Positions 6,744 through 16,082 of a stretch of DNA of 64,000 bases are shown piece after piece. The first letter of the stretch is position 1. Every line of letters begins with the position of its first letter. The notes under the pieces are model-generated. The model saw only the letters and a program-made list of their open reading frames with translations, was not told where the DNA came from and made no database searches. The position numbers and the translations under genes are program-made. This stretch comes from Motiliproteus sp036964625 (GTDB taxonomy: Bacteria; Pseudomonadota; Gammaproteobacteria; Pseudomonadales; Balneatricaceae): positions 1 through 64,000 of the forward strand of contig JBALTG010000003.1 of NCBI GenBank assembly GCA_036964625.1. The letters are read 5' to 3'.

Positions 6744-9541
6744 AGCGTTTCTCCTTCTACTTTGGCGATAGCGACGCGGACGATGTCAGCACCCGAACCA
6801 GTGGCGTCGGTGAGCTCTAAAGACATCGGCGCAACAGTATTGAGACTCGGCATCTCCAGGTCCTTGGCGTAGGGTGTGGCCCAGTGGTCGAACTGGCCGA
6901 CGATCACCAGGGTGTCCGGACGAACCCCCTGGACCAGCTCGGCGCGGCCGTAGGTAACGCCGATGTTAGAGCTGATCGCGACCCGGTCGCCATGCTTAAT
7001 ACCTAGCTTGGCAGCGCTGCTGGCGTTCATAATTACTCCGGTATGGCCGCGCACGTTCTGCGACACTTCGCGCATCAGTTGGATGCTGACGTTGGCCCCG
7101 GTGTGATATTGCATGCTCTTTGTCGCCAGCAGCCAGAATGGGTAGTCGGCGGGATCGAAACCTTCGTTTTTCAGCGCCGTTTCCCAACGGCCGGGCACAT
7201 CGTGCCATTCGGGCAGTGCCGAGTACTCCGACAGTTGTTCATCCCACCAGGCGATCTCTTTTTCATGCAGGCGGTTACCCAGTTCCTTGCCGATACGTAG
7301 CAGGCGTTCCTGGTAGGGCATCTCATAGCGCAATCCCTGTTCCTCCATGGTGGGGTGGAGATACCAGGATTTTTGCGAAATGGGCTTCAGGTCGAGGCCG
7401 TTCTCCTTAAACCAGGCAAGATCTTTGGTCTCGTTGGTGTCACTCTGCTGGGTGCTGGTTGCTTTGCAGATCGCATCCCAGATCTCCTCGGACGGGTGCG
7501 CCTGGGAGGTATCCAGGCTGAAGTCGTAGCCATCACCCTTGAGCGGGGCAATACCGCCGGCGCCACGATTGAGAGCGGTGTTGTACTGCTCAAGCAAACC
7601 GGTGCGTTTGGCCAGTTCGGTGGAGATCCAGGTGAAATCTTTAGCTTCGCCCTGCGGCTCGACCACTTTCTGGCGCAATATAGAGCCTTTGTGCTTCCAG
7701 AACTGTTCGACAAACTTGGTGCCGCCAATCGGGATCAGCTGGGTCGACTCCAGGTCGGTGGCCTCGGGTAGCAGCAGGTCGGCCATCCAGTTGGTCTCGT
7801 CGATTGTATAGGCGAAGCTCACCGTATAAGGGAAGTTGGCGATTGATTCGGTCAGGCTGCGGGTGTCCCAGAACGAGATCGCCGGGTTGGAACGGAACAC
7901 AAACCAGATGTCGGGCTTGGTTGGTTCGGGCATGTTCCAGCCCTCTGGACGCTCCTTCTGGAACATCCAGGACAGCTGGGTGGGTCCCAACGCCTGACTC
8001 CAGGCCGAGTTTCCCACGATCGGCACTAGGGTGGTGTGGGCATTACGGCCGGTGGGCTGAGCGACCCAGTTTTCTTTGTCGGTCGGGTTGAGTTTCTGCG
8101 CCATAAAGCCATCGACGCCGGGCTTGATGCTGCGCAGCCGGTCATCATGGGGACGGTTTAGCCGTACCGTGGTACCCAGGGTGCCACCGGGCACTTCCAG
8201 CGCACCTACCAGAACCGCCATCAGGGTCCGTGCCCAGCAGCATTCATAGGCGCCCCAGCCGTTGTTGACCGACTTGCCGAGGGTCACTGCGACGGGGCGA
8301 TATGGCAGCGTGGCGCCGTCAATCTCGATGGTCTCGCCGATGCAGGCGTTATCCAGGTACTCGGCCGCGATCCGACGGATGGTTTCGGCCGGAATATCGC
8401 ACACCGTTGCGGCCCATTCAGGAGTGTATTGGGCGACATGCTCGACCAGTTTGGTGAATCCGGTGCTGGCGTCGACATCGTTCAGCAGATGACGCTCGTC
8501 ATCGGCATCGACACTGAGCGCGTGTGCGACGCGGAAGGTGCCTTCTAATGCCGGGACGACGCCCGCGGTATCATGAGCCACGGCCTGCTGGCTGTTGCTG
8601 TCCCAGACCAGTGGCTTGGCGGTCTCAGGATCGCGCAGATAGAGGCCATCGGGGCCGACCAGATAGGGCGATGCGGTACGATCACGCAGGAACGCCAGGT
8701 CGAGTCGCGAGCGCTCCTGCTCGTGCAGCATGCTGTGGATCAGCGCGAACATAAAAGCGGCGTCGGTCTTGGGACGGATCGGCACCCATTCGGCAGCCGT
8801 GGCGCCGGTGATCGACTGATGTGGCTCGACCTGCACCCGTTTGTAGCCGCGCACCCGGGCATCGGCGTGACGGGCGATGGCGCAGGGACCGCCGGAGGCA
8901 TCGACATTGCTGCCCAGAGAGAGCACGAAGCGGCAGTTGGGAGTATCTGCCGCGACCGTAAAGGCGCGGTGCCAGAATTCACCATAGAGGTGTTCAGAGT
9001 GGACGCATTTAACCCCCTGGCCCGAGCCGAAACTGAAATCGATAGGCCCCCAGGACGCCAGAAATGCCGGAAAGGTGCCCATGTAATACATCGGCGTGCC
9101 GCCGTGGCCGAAGGTCGCGGCGGTCCGGGGTAACCCGGCGCTGTCCACTAATCCCTTGGCTTTAATCTCCAACATCTTGTCGCTGAGCAGGGTCAGCGCT
9201 TCATCCCAGGAGATCGGCACGAAGCCGGGATCTTCCTTTATCCCTTTTTTAGGGTTGGTGCGTTTCATCGGTTTCAGGATGCGGTGCGGGTTATAGGTTT
9301 TTTGTACCAGACCGTAAGCTTTGACGCAGGGGCGACCCTTGCCCGGATGGGAATTGCAGGTGTCGAAGTTGGGCATCACCTGGGTGGCGACCCCATCGAT
9401 AACCTCCACTTTCATTGGATCGGGGCCTGCTACGCAGTTATAGCAGTAAGTCGGGACAGTTTTGGTGTTGGAGTCAGAACTATTCATCGGTGCTTCCCTT
9501 GGGGCTTCGATAGAAGGTGCTGCCATACGTGGGGCAGCCAT
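6740..9541 (-). CDS. molybdopterin oxidoreductase, catalytic subunit (substrate unknown)
   Basis: The 933-residue protein is a DMSO-reductase-superfamily enzyme: an N-terminal Fe-S region, central bis-MGD-binding domains, and a C-terminal molydopterin dinucleotide-binding domain (HTGVIMNASSAAKLGIKHGDRV). The cysteines in the Fe-S region are spaced C33-x2-C36-x25-C62-x9-C72. The usual third Cys four residues after the second is absent. C179 in GVKCVHSEH may be the Mo ligand. There is no twin-arginine signal, so the enzyme is probably cytoplasmic. Size and subunit set resemble phenylacetyl-CoA:acceptor oxidoreductase (PadBCD), which is a guess. The start overlaps the fdhD stop (TAATG); an internal ATG (codon 19) is preceded by AAGGGA and is an alternative. 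Confidence 0.9.
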   Translation of the reverse strand: MAAPRMAAPSIEAPREAPMNSSDSNTKTVPTYCYNCVAGPDPMKVEVIDGVATQVMPNFDTCNSHPGKGRPCVKAYGLVQKTYNPHRILKPMKRTNPKKGIKEDPGFVPISWDEALTLLSDKMLEIKAKGLVDSAGLPRTAATFGHGGTPMYYMGTFPAFLASWGPIDFSFGSGQGVKCVHSEHLYGEFWHRAFTVAADTPNCRFVLSLGSNVDASGGPCAIARHADARVRGYKRVQVEPHQSITGATAAEWVPIRPKTDAAFMFALIHSMLHEQERSRLDLAFLRDRTASPYLVGPDGLYLRDPETAKPLVWDSNSQQAVAHDTAGVVPALEGTFRVAHALSVDADDERHLLNDVDASTGFTKLVEHVAQYTPEWAATVCDIPAETIRRIAAEYLDNACIGETIEIDGATLPYRPVAVTLGKSVNNGWGAYECCWARTLMAVLVGALEVPGGTLGTTVRLNRPHDDRLRSIKPGVDGFMAQKLNPTDKENWVAQPTGRNAHTTLVPIVGNSAWSQALGPTQLSWMFQKERPEGWNMPEPTKPDIWFVFRSNPAISFWDTRSLTESIANFPYTVSFAYTIDETNWMADLLLPEATDLESTQLIPIGGTKFVEQFWKHKGSILRQKVVEPQGEAKDFTWISTELAKRTGLLEQYNTALNRGAGGIAPLKGDGYDFSLDTSQAHPSEEIWDAICKATSTQQSDTNETKDLAWFKENGLDLKPISQKSWYLHPTMEEQGLRYEMPYQERLLRIGKELGNRLHEKEIAWWDEQLSEYSALPEWHDVPGRWETALKNEGFDPADYPFWLLATKSMQYHTGANVSIQLMREVSQNVRGHTGVIMNASSAAKLGIKHGDRVAISSNIGVTYGRAELVQGVRPDTLVIVGQFDHWATPYAKDLEMPSLNTVAPMSLELTDATGSGADIVRVAIAKVEGETL

Positions 9542-10410
9542 TAAGAGATCCGCTCGGAATGGGCGTATACGGAGAGACGGTTGTTGCGGGCAAAGCCGAT
9601 CAGGGTGACGCCCAGTTCTTCCGCCAGACGCACCGCCAGGCCGGTGGGGGCAGAGACTGCGGCGATGAGTGTGATGCCACAGGCGGCGGCTTTTTGGATG
9701 ATCTCGTAGCTGGCGCGGCTGGTCATAAGCAGCATGCCGTTAGTCAGATCCAGATTCCGGTTAACGGCGTGGCCGAGTAGCTTGTCGAGTGCGTTGTGGC
9801 GGCCGACATCTTCGCGCAACGCCAGCATGTTGCCGTCTGCAGCACACCAGGCTGCTGCATGGGTGGCACCGGTTTGAGTAAACAGAGGTTGCTGAGCGTT
9901 GAGCTGGCTTAGCGCGTGCTGTACCGCGCTTACCGCTATCGTCGGGCCGCCCGTTACCGGGGTGAGATTGTGAGCCAGTTGCGCCAGGCTCTCTTTACCG
10001 CAGAGGCCACAGCCGGTGCGGCCTGCCAGCGAACGACGGTGCGACTTTAATGCCCAGAAGCGTGCTTGGGGGATGGTGATGGCGAGCTGGATTCCTTCAG
10101 CAAGCTCACCGAGCTGAATGTCGTAGACCTCATCGGCTGTTTCGATGATACCTTCGCTGAGTGAAAAGCCCCGGGCGAAGTCTTCCAGATCCCCCGGGCT
10201 GCACATCATCACCGCATGTGCCAGGCCGTTGTATTCCAACGCCACCGGGACCTCTTCGGCAACCCAGTCGCTGGTCTGTTGTGCAGTGCCAGCCTGCCAG
10301 CGGCTGATCGGATATTGCTTCACGGCCTGGATGTTATCTGACAGGGTGTCTGCAACCAGGCACTGGGGCGCTGAGGGCTTACTTATTATCGCGTCGGTTG
10401 ATATGCGCAC
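9541..10410 (-). CDS. fdhD: FdhD sulfurtransferase for bis-MGD enzymes
   Basis: The 289-residue protein has the FdhD hallmark GRTGCGLCG (C134, C137), the two cysteines that relay sulfur from IscS to the molybdenum cofactor of formate dehydrogenases. Other conserved parts are DLEDFARGFSLSEGII and REDVGRHNALDKLLG. It is the first gene of the operon and overlaps the next gene by one base (TAATG). This implies that the downstream oxidoreductase needs a sulfurated cofactor. A possible -10 element (ATTATA on the plus strand at 10474-10479) lies ~65 bp upstream, without a convincing -35. Confidence 0.95.
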   Translation of the reverse strand: MRISTDAIISKPSAPQCLVADTLSDNIQAVKQYPISRWQAGTAQQTSDWVAEEVPVALEYNGLAHAVMMCSPGDLEDFARGFSLSEGIIETADEVYDIQLGELAEGIQLAITIPQARFWALKSHRRSLAGRTGCGLCGKESLAQLAHNLTPVTGGPTIAVSAVQHALSQLNAQQPLFTQTGATHAAAWCAADGNMLALREDVGRHNALDKLLGHAVNRNLDLTNGMLLMTSRASYEIIQKAAACGITLIAAVSAPTGLAVRLAEELGVTLIGFARNNRLSVYAHSERIS

Positions 10411-11067
10411 ATCCGCCTCCTTATTGTTGTTCGCGGCTCAATATCGAAATAGGCCTGTTTGGGGTATGGATATATTATATGATACGCAAACTATTGAGGT
10501 TAGCAACAATCCTGTATCGCTTATGTTCCGCCTGAAGGAATTCTGTTGGCTTTTTATGCAGGGCGGTTACTTGGCAGATGCGCGTAGGAAATGAGTAGCG
10601 CAGGCAACGTTAATGGCAAAGGCAGGGGCAGATCAGCTGCAGCTAAATATCGGCGCCTGATCAGGCTGGCAGACGCGATGATCTGATAGCGGCGATTATT
10701 TGCGCACAATATCAGTGGATAACTCTGTGCGTTAGCGTTGTTTATCAACAGCTACCCCCTAGGTGGCAAGGGCTGAGTGAAATTGGACGAAATTTGTACG
10801 CCACTCCGCAGCCATGGTTAACCTCTCCGTTATCACGTCGCAGGGTGGGACAAGGGTGTTACAAACAAGCCGGTGGTCTGGTTGTTAATGCGTCCGCCTG
10901 CACATCGGAAGAACAGGGGGTGACAATTGCGGTCCAAAGAGTAACAGGGCCTGTTCATAGTCCTTGGCGGGGCTATTAATCCCACATTAGTCGTTTGGCC
11001 GAGAGTGGTGCATTTTGCACAGACTGATTAACCCGTGTTCATAGCTGCAGAAAAAAGGAGAATCGCG
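10411..11067. other. intergenic region between fdhD and the DUF4124 gene
   Basis: About 650 bp between divergent genes. Short open frames here have no coding character. The segment around 10465-10500 is A/T rich (fdhD promoter side). I found no convincing RNA gene, terminator or repeat. Confidence 0.5.
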
Positions 11068-11583
11068 TTGCGTTATCTTATCCTGGCGCTGCTGGCCTCA
11101 TTACTCCCTACACTCGCAACAGCCGATATCTATCGCTGGATCGATGACAACGGCACTGCCAGCTATGGCCAGCGGCCACCCTTAGGTGTCGAGTTTGAAC
11201 TGATCAAGCGAACCCCAACAGCGGCGGTAAGCGAATCAACTAAACGCCGTCCCCCTGAATCCATCCGCGAATATCTAAAATCAACACAAAAAAATGAGAG
11301 CGTAAGAACAGGGGCGGTAGCACGTAACACGGCCAAGCAGGAGGCCCCCGTGAAAGCGAACGCTGGCAGAAAAGGAAAATCTGACCGGCGTAAAAAAGAG
11401 TTCAAGACCCTTGCTGAGACGCTAGAGGCGTATCGTAGTCGTAAGGTCCTTAATACGTTCAGAAGCCGGGGTGATCTAACGGTTGAAGCAAGGGCCAAGG
11501 CGGAAAAGGCGATGACGGATGAGTTACGAAAGAAGCCGGAGAGTTTGTCTAAAAAGCGGGCTGCTAAGGCCGCGAAGCAGTAA
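11068..11583 (+). CDS. exported DUF4124-domain protein
   Basis: The preferred start is the TTG at 11068, seven bases after AAAAAAGGAG. It yields a clean signal peptide (RYLILALLASLLPTLATA) cleaved before DIYRWIDDNGTASYGQRPP, the DUF4124 motif. A GTG at 11035 would add 11 residues and weaken the signal. After the ~40-residue domain the protein is a long Lys/Arg/Ala-rich helical tail (about residues 50-170). DUF4124 proteins are periplasmic or envelope-associated with no settled function. It appears to be monocistronic. Confidence 0.8.
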   Translation: MRYLILALLASLLPTLATADIYRWIDDNGTASYGQRPPLGVEFELIKRTPTAAVSESTKRRPPESIREYLKSTQKNESVRTGAVARNTAKQEAPVKANAGRKGKSDRRKKEFKTLAETLEAYRSRKVLNTFRSRGDLTVEARAKAEKAMTDELRKKPESLSKKRAAKAAKQ

Positions 11584-11681
11584 TCCAGATCCGGCCCTTT
11601 AATGTGGCCTCAAGAGCCGCTGGAGGCAGTGGTTTCCCCTCGCTGCGGCAAATGCGGCCGGATTACGGCATAGTTCTGCGC

Positions 11682-12617
11682 TTAGCCCTTGTTTGCAGCC
11701 AATACATACAGGTATTCCAGCGCCAGTGTTGCCGCCGCCAGTGAGGTGATCTCGGCATGATCGTAAGCCGGCGCCACTTCTACCACATCCATACCGATCA
11801 GGTTTATCCCTACCAATCCACGGATCACCTTCAGGGCGCAGTCGATGCCGATACCAGCGACCACCGGAGTGCCTGTGCCTGGGGCAAAGGCGGGATCCAG
11901 GCCGTCAATATCGAAACTAAGGTAGGTCTGCTTATCGCCGACACGGGCCTTGATCCGTTCAAGCACTTCGACCGGGCTGTGGTCGTTAACCCAGGCAGCA
12001 TCGAGTACTTCGAACGGGTGGTTGTCTCTGCTATAAGTCGTGCGGATGCCGATCTGGATCGAGTGTTCGGTATCGATCAGCCCCTCTTTGACCGCATGAT
12101 AGAAGACGGTGCCATGGTCGTAACGGTTGCCGTCAGAATAGGTATCGGTATGCGCATCGAAATGGATCAGCGCTATCGGGCCAAATTTAGCCGCGTGCGC
12201 CCGTAGCAGGGGCAGGGTGACAAAATGATCGCCGCCGAACGACAACAGACTTTTGCCTGCGTTAAGGATTTTAGTGGCGTGCGCTTCGAGATTGTCGACC
12301 AGGGTCTGGGGTTCACCATGCTTGAACATCACATCGCCGATATCGGCAACGTGAAGACGCTCGTCGAGGGCGAACTCCCAGGGCCAGCGGCGCCCTTCCC
12401 AGGCCAGGTTGGCGGAGGCTCTGCGGATCCCCTGAGGGCCGAAGCGTGCTCCCGGACGGCCTGAGGTGGCCATATCAAACGGGATGCCGCTGACCACGAC
12501 TTCAGCCTCGCTGCTGGCCAGATCTAGTAGTGCTGGAAATTGCATAAAGGTACTGATTGCACCATAGAGGGGGATATCGCCACCGGTGGAGGTGTTAAGC
12601 GGGGCGGTGGTTTCCAT
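11682..12617 (-). CDS. speB: agmatinase / ureohydrolase
   Basis: The start at METTAPLN (12617, GGAG eight bases upstream) gives 311 residues, the usual SpeB length; a longer frame to 12806 lacks family similarity. Metal-binding motifs of the arginase/agmatinase fold are complete: GGDHFVTLP, HFDAHTDTYS and SFDIDGLDPAFAPGTGTP. The enzyme converts agmatine to putrescine and urea. Putrescine could feed the gamma-glutamyl pathway genes at 17.4-21.5 kb. Other ureohydrolases such as guanidinobutyrase share these motifs, so substrate is probable rather than certain. Confidence 0.88.
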   Translation of the reverse strand: METTAPLNTSTGGDIPLYGAISTFMQFPALLDLASSEAEVVVSGIPFDMATSGRPGARFGPQGIRRASANLAWEGRRWPWEFALDERLHVADIGDVMFKHGEPQTLVDNLEAHATKILNAGKSLLSFGGDHFVTLPLLRAHAAKFGPIALIHFDAHTDTYSDGNRYDHGTVFYHAVKEGLIDTEHSIQIGIRTTYSRDNHPFEVLDAAWVNDHSPVEVLERIKARVGDKQTYLSFDIDGLDPAFAPGTGTPVVAGIGIDCALKVIRGLVGINLIGMDVVEVAPAYDHAEITSLAAATLALEYLYVLAANKG

Positions 12618-12949
12618 TGTCTGTCTCCGACAGTAGTTGGCCTGTGATGGCCTGTTAAGTAGCGGGAAGTTAGCGCAGGATAAGGGCTCCGTGGGTATTA
12701 GTAAAATGCATCGCAATGAGCCCAGCTGGATAGGGATGGCCGGTGTCGTCCAAAGTCGCCCCTGAACAGGGCAGGGGCTGACTGCCAGCGCTTCGGGTTC
12801 GCGCATCCGTCAGGAGTTTTCCCCGACCCGTTGCCGTCTGCTGGAAGTCGTGCAAGAACGGACGATAGTTAGCCAGCTTGGCTGGGGCTGGTACTCTTCT
12901 ATAGAGCCGCGCTCTTTTCCTTAAATTCGGGAATGTTGGCTTCTGTCTC

Positions 12950-13480
12950 TGGTTACTCATCCAAATTGGCGCAGTCCAATTGGGAGAAATACCGATCAAT
13001 GGCCTTGTTGATCTGCTCCATCCTGCGCTTCAGCTTTCCGCGAGTTAAGTTCTTGTCGCGACTATTGACGGCTTTGAACATACTGCCGTCGATGACCACG
13101 ACCGAGCTGGAGAATAGGTTTGAGCTGTCGGCATAGAACAACAAACGATCGACACGTTTTGCGAACCGCTGGACCGTGATTTTCCTGAAATCCGCGATTG
13201 TTTTAAAGTCCGGCACCAGTCGACCGGTTAACCACATCAGCTCCACGTTGCGTTGTGTTTCTCGTTCAAGACGGCATTGGACTGAATACGGTTTAGGTAA
13301 CCGTAGATGTATCTCTTAAGCAGCGTTGAGGGGGGGGAGCCGGGGCGGCCTGTGGTTACGCTGTTACGAACACTGGAGTGAGTCGGTCGAGTTCATCAAC
13401 GAAAACCTCTACCACGCGGACGGGGTTGTTTTCGGTAATGTGATCATCGAGCGTTTTCACACAGTCTGGTAATAGTGAGT
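12950..13480 (-). pseudogene. IS1182-family transposase remnant
   Basis: On the minus strand, pieces of an IS1182 transposase N-terminal half appear in order but in shifted frames: LDDHITENNPVRVVEVFVDELDRL (about 13466-13395), LLKRYIYGYLNRIQS (about 13320-13270), ELMWLTGRLVPDFKTIADFRK (13246-13180), and VVVIDGSMFKAVNSRDKNLTRGKLKRRMEQI (about 13110-13010). Frameshifts and a small deletion separate them, and the catalytic C-terminal half is missing. It is a dead insertion sequence between agmatinase and the tail-collar module. Bases 12618-12950 contain only the agmatinase upstream region. Confidence 0.85.
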
Positions 13481-13662
13481 TCCATCATCACCCTTTGAAT
13501 ACCGGACTTCCCCCGGCACCTTTATACCTCAACTACACTTCAGCGGAAGATCAGGAAATACCGGCACCTGCAAACTATTGTGGCAAGGCGTCGAGAGCCG
13601 TTACAGAAGGGTTGTACCGATAAGTTCGCCGACTCAACCAGTTAAGAGCAGGGAGCAAACTG

Positions 13663-14145
13663 ATGAACGAGGGCTGCTCTGGCATCACGCAACGCAAAAT
13701 ACAACCCCAGGATGAGCCCTTCGTGTTCAGGGTGTTTGCGGCGACCCATGGTCTGCAGTTTCACCAAGCCTGCTTGCCGGAGCCGATGATCAGGCAGCTT
13801 CTGGAACAGCAGTACCGCGGACAGCAGTCGCAGTTCCGTGCGCATTATCCGGACGCCGATTACGATCTGGTTCTTTCCGCGGGCATTCCGATCGGATACA
13901 TCTACACGAATTATGGGCCAGCGAGTATCGCGCTGATCGACATTGCCCTGCTGCCGGAGCGAAGGGGCCAGGGCACTGGCACGCAGGTGGTTAGGAAGCT
14001 GATTGAACAGTCCAACGCTTACGGCAAACCTATCGACGCTCACGTAGCTAAAGGCGGTCGTGCGTGGGGCTTGTGGCAACAGCTGGGATTCAAGGAAGTC
14101 GCGGACTATGGCGTTCATCTGGTCATCGTCCGACGACCTGATTGA
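13663..14145 (+). CDS. GNAT-family acetyltransferase
   Basis: The 160-residue protein follows the GNAT fold, with the acetyl-CoA-binding loop LPERRGQGTGTQVVRKLI (about 108-125) and a C-terminal WQQLGFKEV strand. The sequence resembles the GNAT subfamily usually found next to tail-collar and DUF6916 genes in pseudomonads. It converges on the tail-collar gene, with an 81-bp gap holding a small hairpin (GCCAACG...CGTTGGC, 14149-14167). The start is supported by GGGAG seven bases upstream. Substrate is unknown. Confidence 0.85.
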   Translation: MNEGCSGITQRKIQPQDEPFVFRVFAATHGLQFHQACLPEPMIRQLLEQQYRGQQSQFRAHYPDADYDLVLSAGIPIGYIYTNYGPASIALIDIALLPERRGQGTGTQVVRKLIEQSNAYGKPIDAHVAKGGRAWGLWQQLGFKEVADYGVHLVIVRRPD

Positions 14146-14226
14146 ACGCCAACGATGGACGTTGGCCAAGGGCTTTCACCCTGAAGGCCGATTGCAACAG
14201 TGCAACCAACCCTCGATAAAAGAGTG

Positions 14227-14757
14227 CTAGTTTCTTGAAGGGAAGACTCCAGTTAGCGCGATGATAAAGTTCACGACTAGGACAGGCTGAATATTGGTGT
14301 GTGCCTGACTACCGCCCGTGTTGTTGATGGCTGCGCTCGCCATATCACCGTCGGGGGTATTACTGCTATAGGTGGCTGTGGAGGTACCAGCATCGTTGGC
14401 CCAGGCGTTACCCTCGGCGACATTGGCGTGACCGACGCCGACTGTCTTGTCACACCGGGCAAGGTGGGTATGCGACGGTATTTGGCTCTCGGTCAGTGTC
14501 ACATCTTCAGCACCTGATTTCTGGCCAAGTGGACGTGGAGAAAGCCCCGGTCCAGAGCCTTCGTGCATCGGTACACGGCCGCGCAGTTCCGGTAGGCCAA
14601 AGGTGGTGCGCCCATCACCGCCGTAAGTCGTACCGAGAATTGAGAACAACGCTTGGTTTTGTTTGATGGGTAACAACTGGCCGTCGCACAAGGCCCAGCC
14701 GCGTGGGGCGAAGTTACCTCCGAACATCTTTATTTGTCCAATAAAGGGATCAGCCAT
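14227..14757 (-). CDS. phage tail collar domain protein (MdpB-like)
   Basis: From the ATG at 14757 (AGGAG eight bases upstream), the 176-residue protein reads ADPFIGQIKMFGGNFAPRGWALCDGQLLP, the classical tail-collar/microcystin-dependent-protein start. It continues with ILGTTYGGDGRTTFGLPELRGRVPM and ends in a conserved PVLVVNFIIALTGVFPSRN. In free-living bacteria these genes occur in small conserved sets with DUF6916 and GNAT genes rather than in prophages. No prophage genes lie nearby. Function is unsettled. Confidence 0.93.
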   Translation of the reverse strand: MADPFIGQIKMFGGNFAPRGWALCDGQLLPIKQNQALFSILGTTYGGDGRTTFGLPELRGRVPMHEGSGPGLSPRPLGQKSGAEDVTLTESQIPSHTHLARCDKTVGVGHANVAEGNAWANDAGTSTATYSSNTPDGDMASAAINNTGGSQAHTNIQPVLVVNFIIALTGVFPSRN

Positions 14758-14804
14758 GGTATAGCTCCTGTTGTTCTGGAAAGAGATCACTCATAAATTG
14801 TGCC

Positions 14805-15074
14805 TCATGCAAATAGCACGAATTGCGTCGTGTAAGCGCCAGGGACATCGTCAGAAGCCTGGAGATGAACCAGACTGGTGCCTAGGCGTGGATGATCGAG
14901 CAGATAAATACCGGCCGGTAATTGCGTCGCAGCTATGCCGACGTGTCCTTGTAACAGAAGGCCGAACTGCTCCAGCCCTGTCACCTGAGGCCCGTCCCGA
15001 ACCTCAATCAGCTTTAGCTTGAACAGCTCGCCCTGATCCGTACGACAGCATAAATCCTCTTGCAGCTTTATCTT
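14805..15074 (-). pseudogene. DUF6916-like gene, start not found
   Basis: A minus-strand frame open from about 15100 down to TGA at 14805-14807 encodes ...GELFKLKLIEVRDG, then GLEQFGLLLQG, then LPAGIYLLDHPRLG and SDDVPGAYTTQFVLFA. This order of motifs matches DUF6916 (...LELVEV...YSLLFRGP...LPQGTYRLEHPRLG...FLVPVG...YEAVF). No ATG, GTG or TTG in a sensible place precedes it in frame; the N-terminus (KLQEDLCC) deviates from the family. It is therefore 5'-damaged or starts at an unusual codon. It sits directly upstream of the tail-collar gene in the same direction, as in the usual module. Confidence 0.6.
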
Positions 15075-15197
15075 TTTATAGCTGTCGATGGATAAAGGTT
15101 TTTATTTAGGCAGTCTAACTAGGCAGATCCCGTGAGTGATTTTTTAAGTGCACTGGGGGGCACTCAGGCTCTCCTCAGGAGGAACATTCAGGGACGT

Positions 15198-16082
15198 ATG
15201 GCCGTTTTTTTTGGGTGCATGACTTTATGCCTGTGCGCCTTTTTCGCAACTGCATCACCAAACTCTGAGCAGACATTGGACTATCAGAGAGGAATGCTGA
15301 CCCTAAATCTTGAGCGGATCAAGACTTCACAGTTGTTAAAGAAGGTGGCTGATGCGGCTCAGTTCGAACTCATCATCGTGGGGATCCTGGAGGAGCGCGT
15401 ACAATCCTGGCCACTGGCCGATTACAAGCTCCATAGGGCTCTAAAATCGATGACTGCTCCCAACGGGCTGGTGATCGTTTGGCGGCCCAGAGAGGACGGT
15501 ATCGCCGATAAAGAGATCGCGAAGTTAGTTGTGGTTGGCCATGCCAATGCTCGGCCATTGGACACTCTGACAGCTGCCGTCCCGTTTGATCTTAGCGCCG
15601 CTGAACAAACTCTTTACGTCCCCCAGGCGCAGGACAAAGAAACTAAGGCAGAAGCGAGCTTAATCGTCAGCCGTGAACTGACCGCAGGGTACCGTCTTTT
15701 GATAGACAACTCGTTATCGCCGGACTTATCCTGGTCCGTCAAACAGCTGGTTTCCAACCAAGATATTGATTCACGGATTGAAGCTGTGCGCTATTTGGCA
15801 ACCTACAGGGAGGTGAATGCCCTGGGGATAGGTCTGGGTGACCGAGATTCTCTAGTGCGTCGAGAAGTGGTCGCGGCGCTGGCCGCAATTGGTACCGCTG
15901 GCGCTATTCAGTTGTTGGGACAGGTGCTGCTGGGGGATAAGGATGCGCAGCTGCGTCGAGCCGCGGTCGGCGCCTTATCTGAGATCGGACAGGGACAGCT
16001 TACGACTATTTTTTTGCAACAGGCGCTCAACGATAAAAGCACTTTTGTTCGTAGCGCTGCCCAGGCTGCGTTAAGAGATTAA
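15198..16082 (+). CDS. exported HEAT-repeat protein
   Basis: I favour the ATG at 15198, which gives a short signal peptide (MAVFFGCMTLCLCAFFATAS); a GTG at 15132 would add 22 residues. The mature part starts with a STN/secretin-like segment (GMLTLNLERIKTSQLLKKVADAAQFELIIVGILEE, about 30-70). The C-terminal third contains three HEAT repeats (SRIEAVRYLATY, SLVRREVVAALAAIGTAGA, AQLRRAAVGALSEIG, FVRSAAQAALRD). HEAT proteins usually serve as binding scaffolds. I do not recognise a named family. It stands alone, probably periplasmic. Confidence 0.75.
   Translation: MAVFFGCMTLCLCAFFATASPNSEQTLDYQRGMLTLNLERIKTSQLLKKVADAAQFELIIVGILEERVQSWPLADYKLHRALKSMTAPNGLVIVWRPREDGIADKEIAKLVVVGHANARPLDTLTAAVPFDLSAAEQTLYVPQAQDKETKAEASLIVSRELTAGYRLLIDNSLSPDLSWSVKQLVSNQDIDSRIEAVRYLATYREVNALGIGLGDRDSLVRREVVAALAAIGTAGAIQLLGQVLLGDKDAQLRRAAVGALSEIGQGQLTTIFLQQALNDKSTFVRSAAQAALRD

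Noticed and set aside
13642..14169. A 175-codon minus-strand frame
   Set aside because: It is the antisense shadow of the GNAT gene, which has clear motifs and a ribosome site.
14227..14757. Prophage, suggested by the tail-collar gene
   Set aside because: No other phage structural, lysis, integrase or packaging gene occurs nearby; the GNAT and DUF6916 neighbours fit the known non-phage module.
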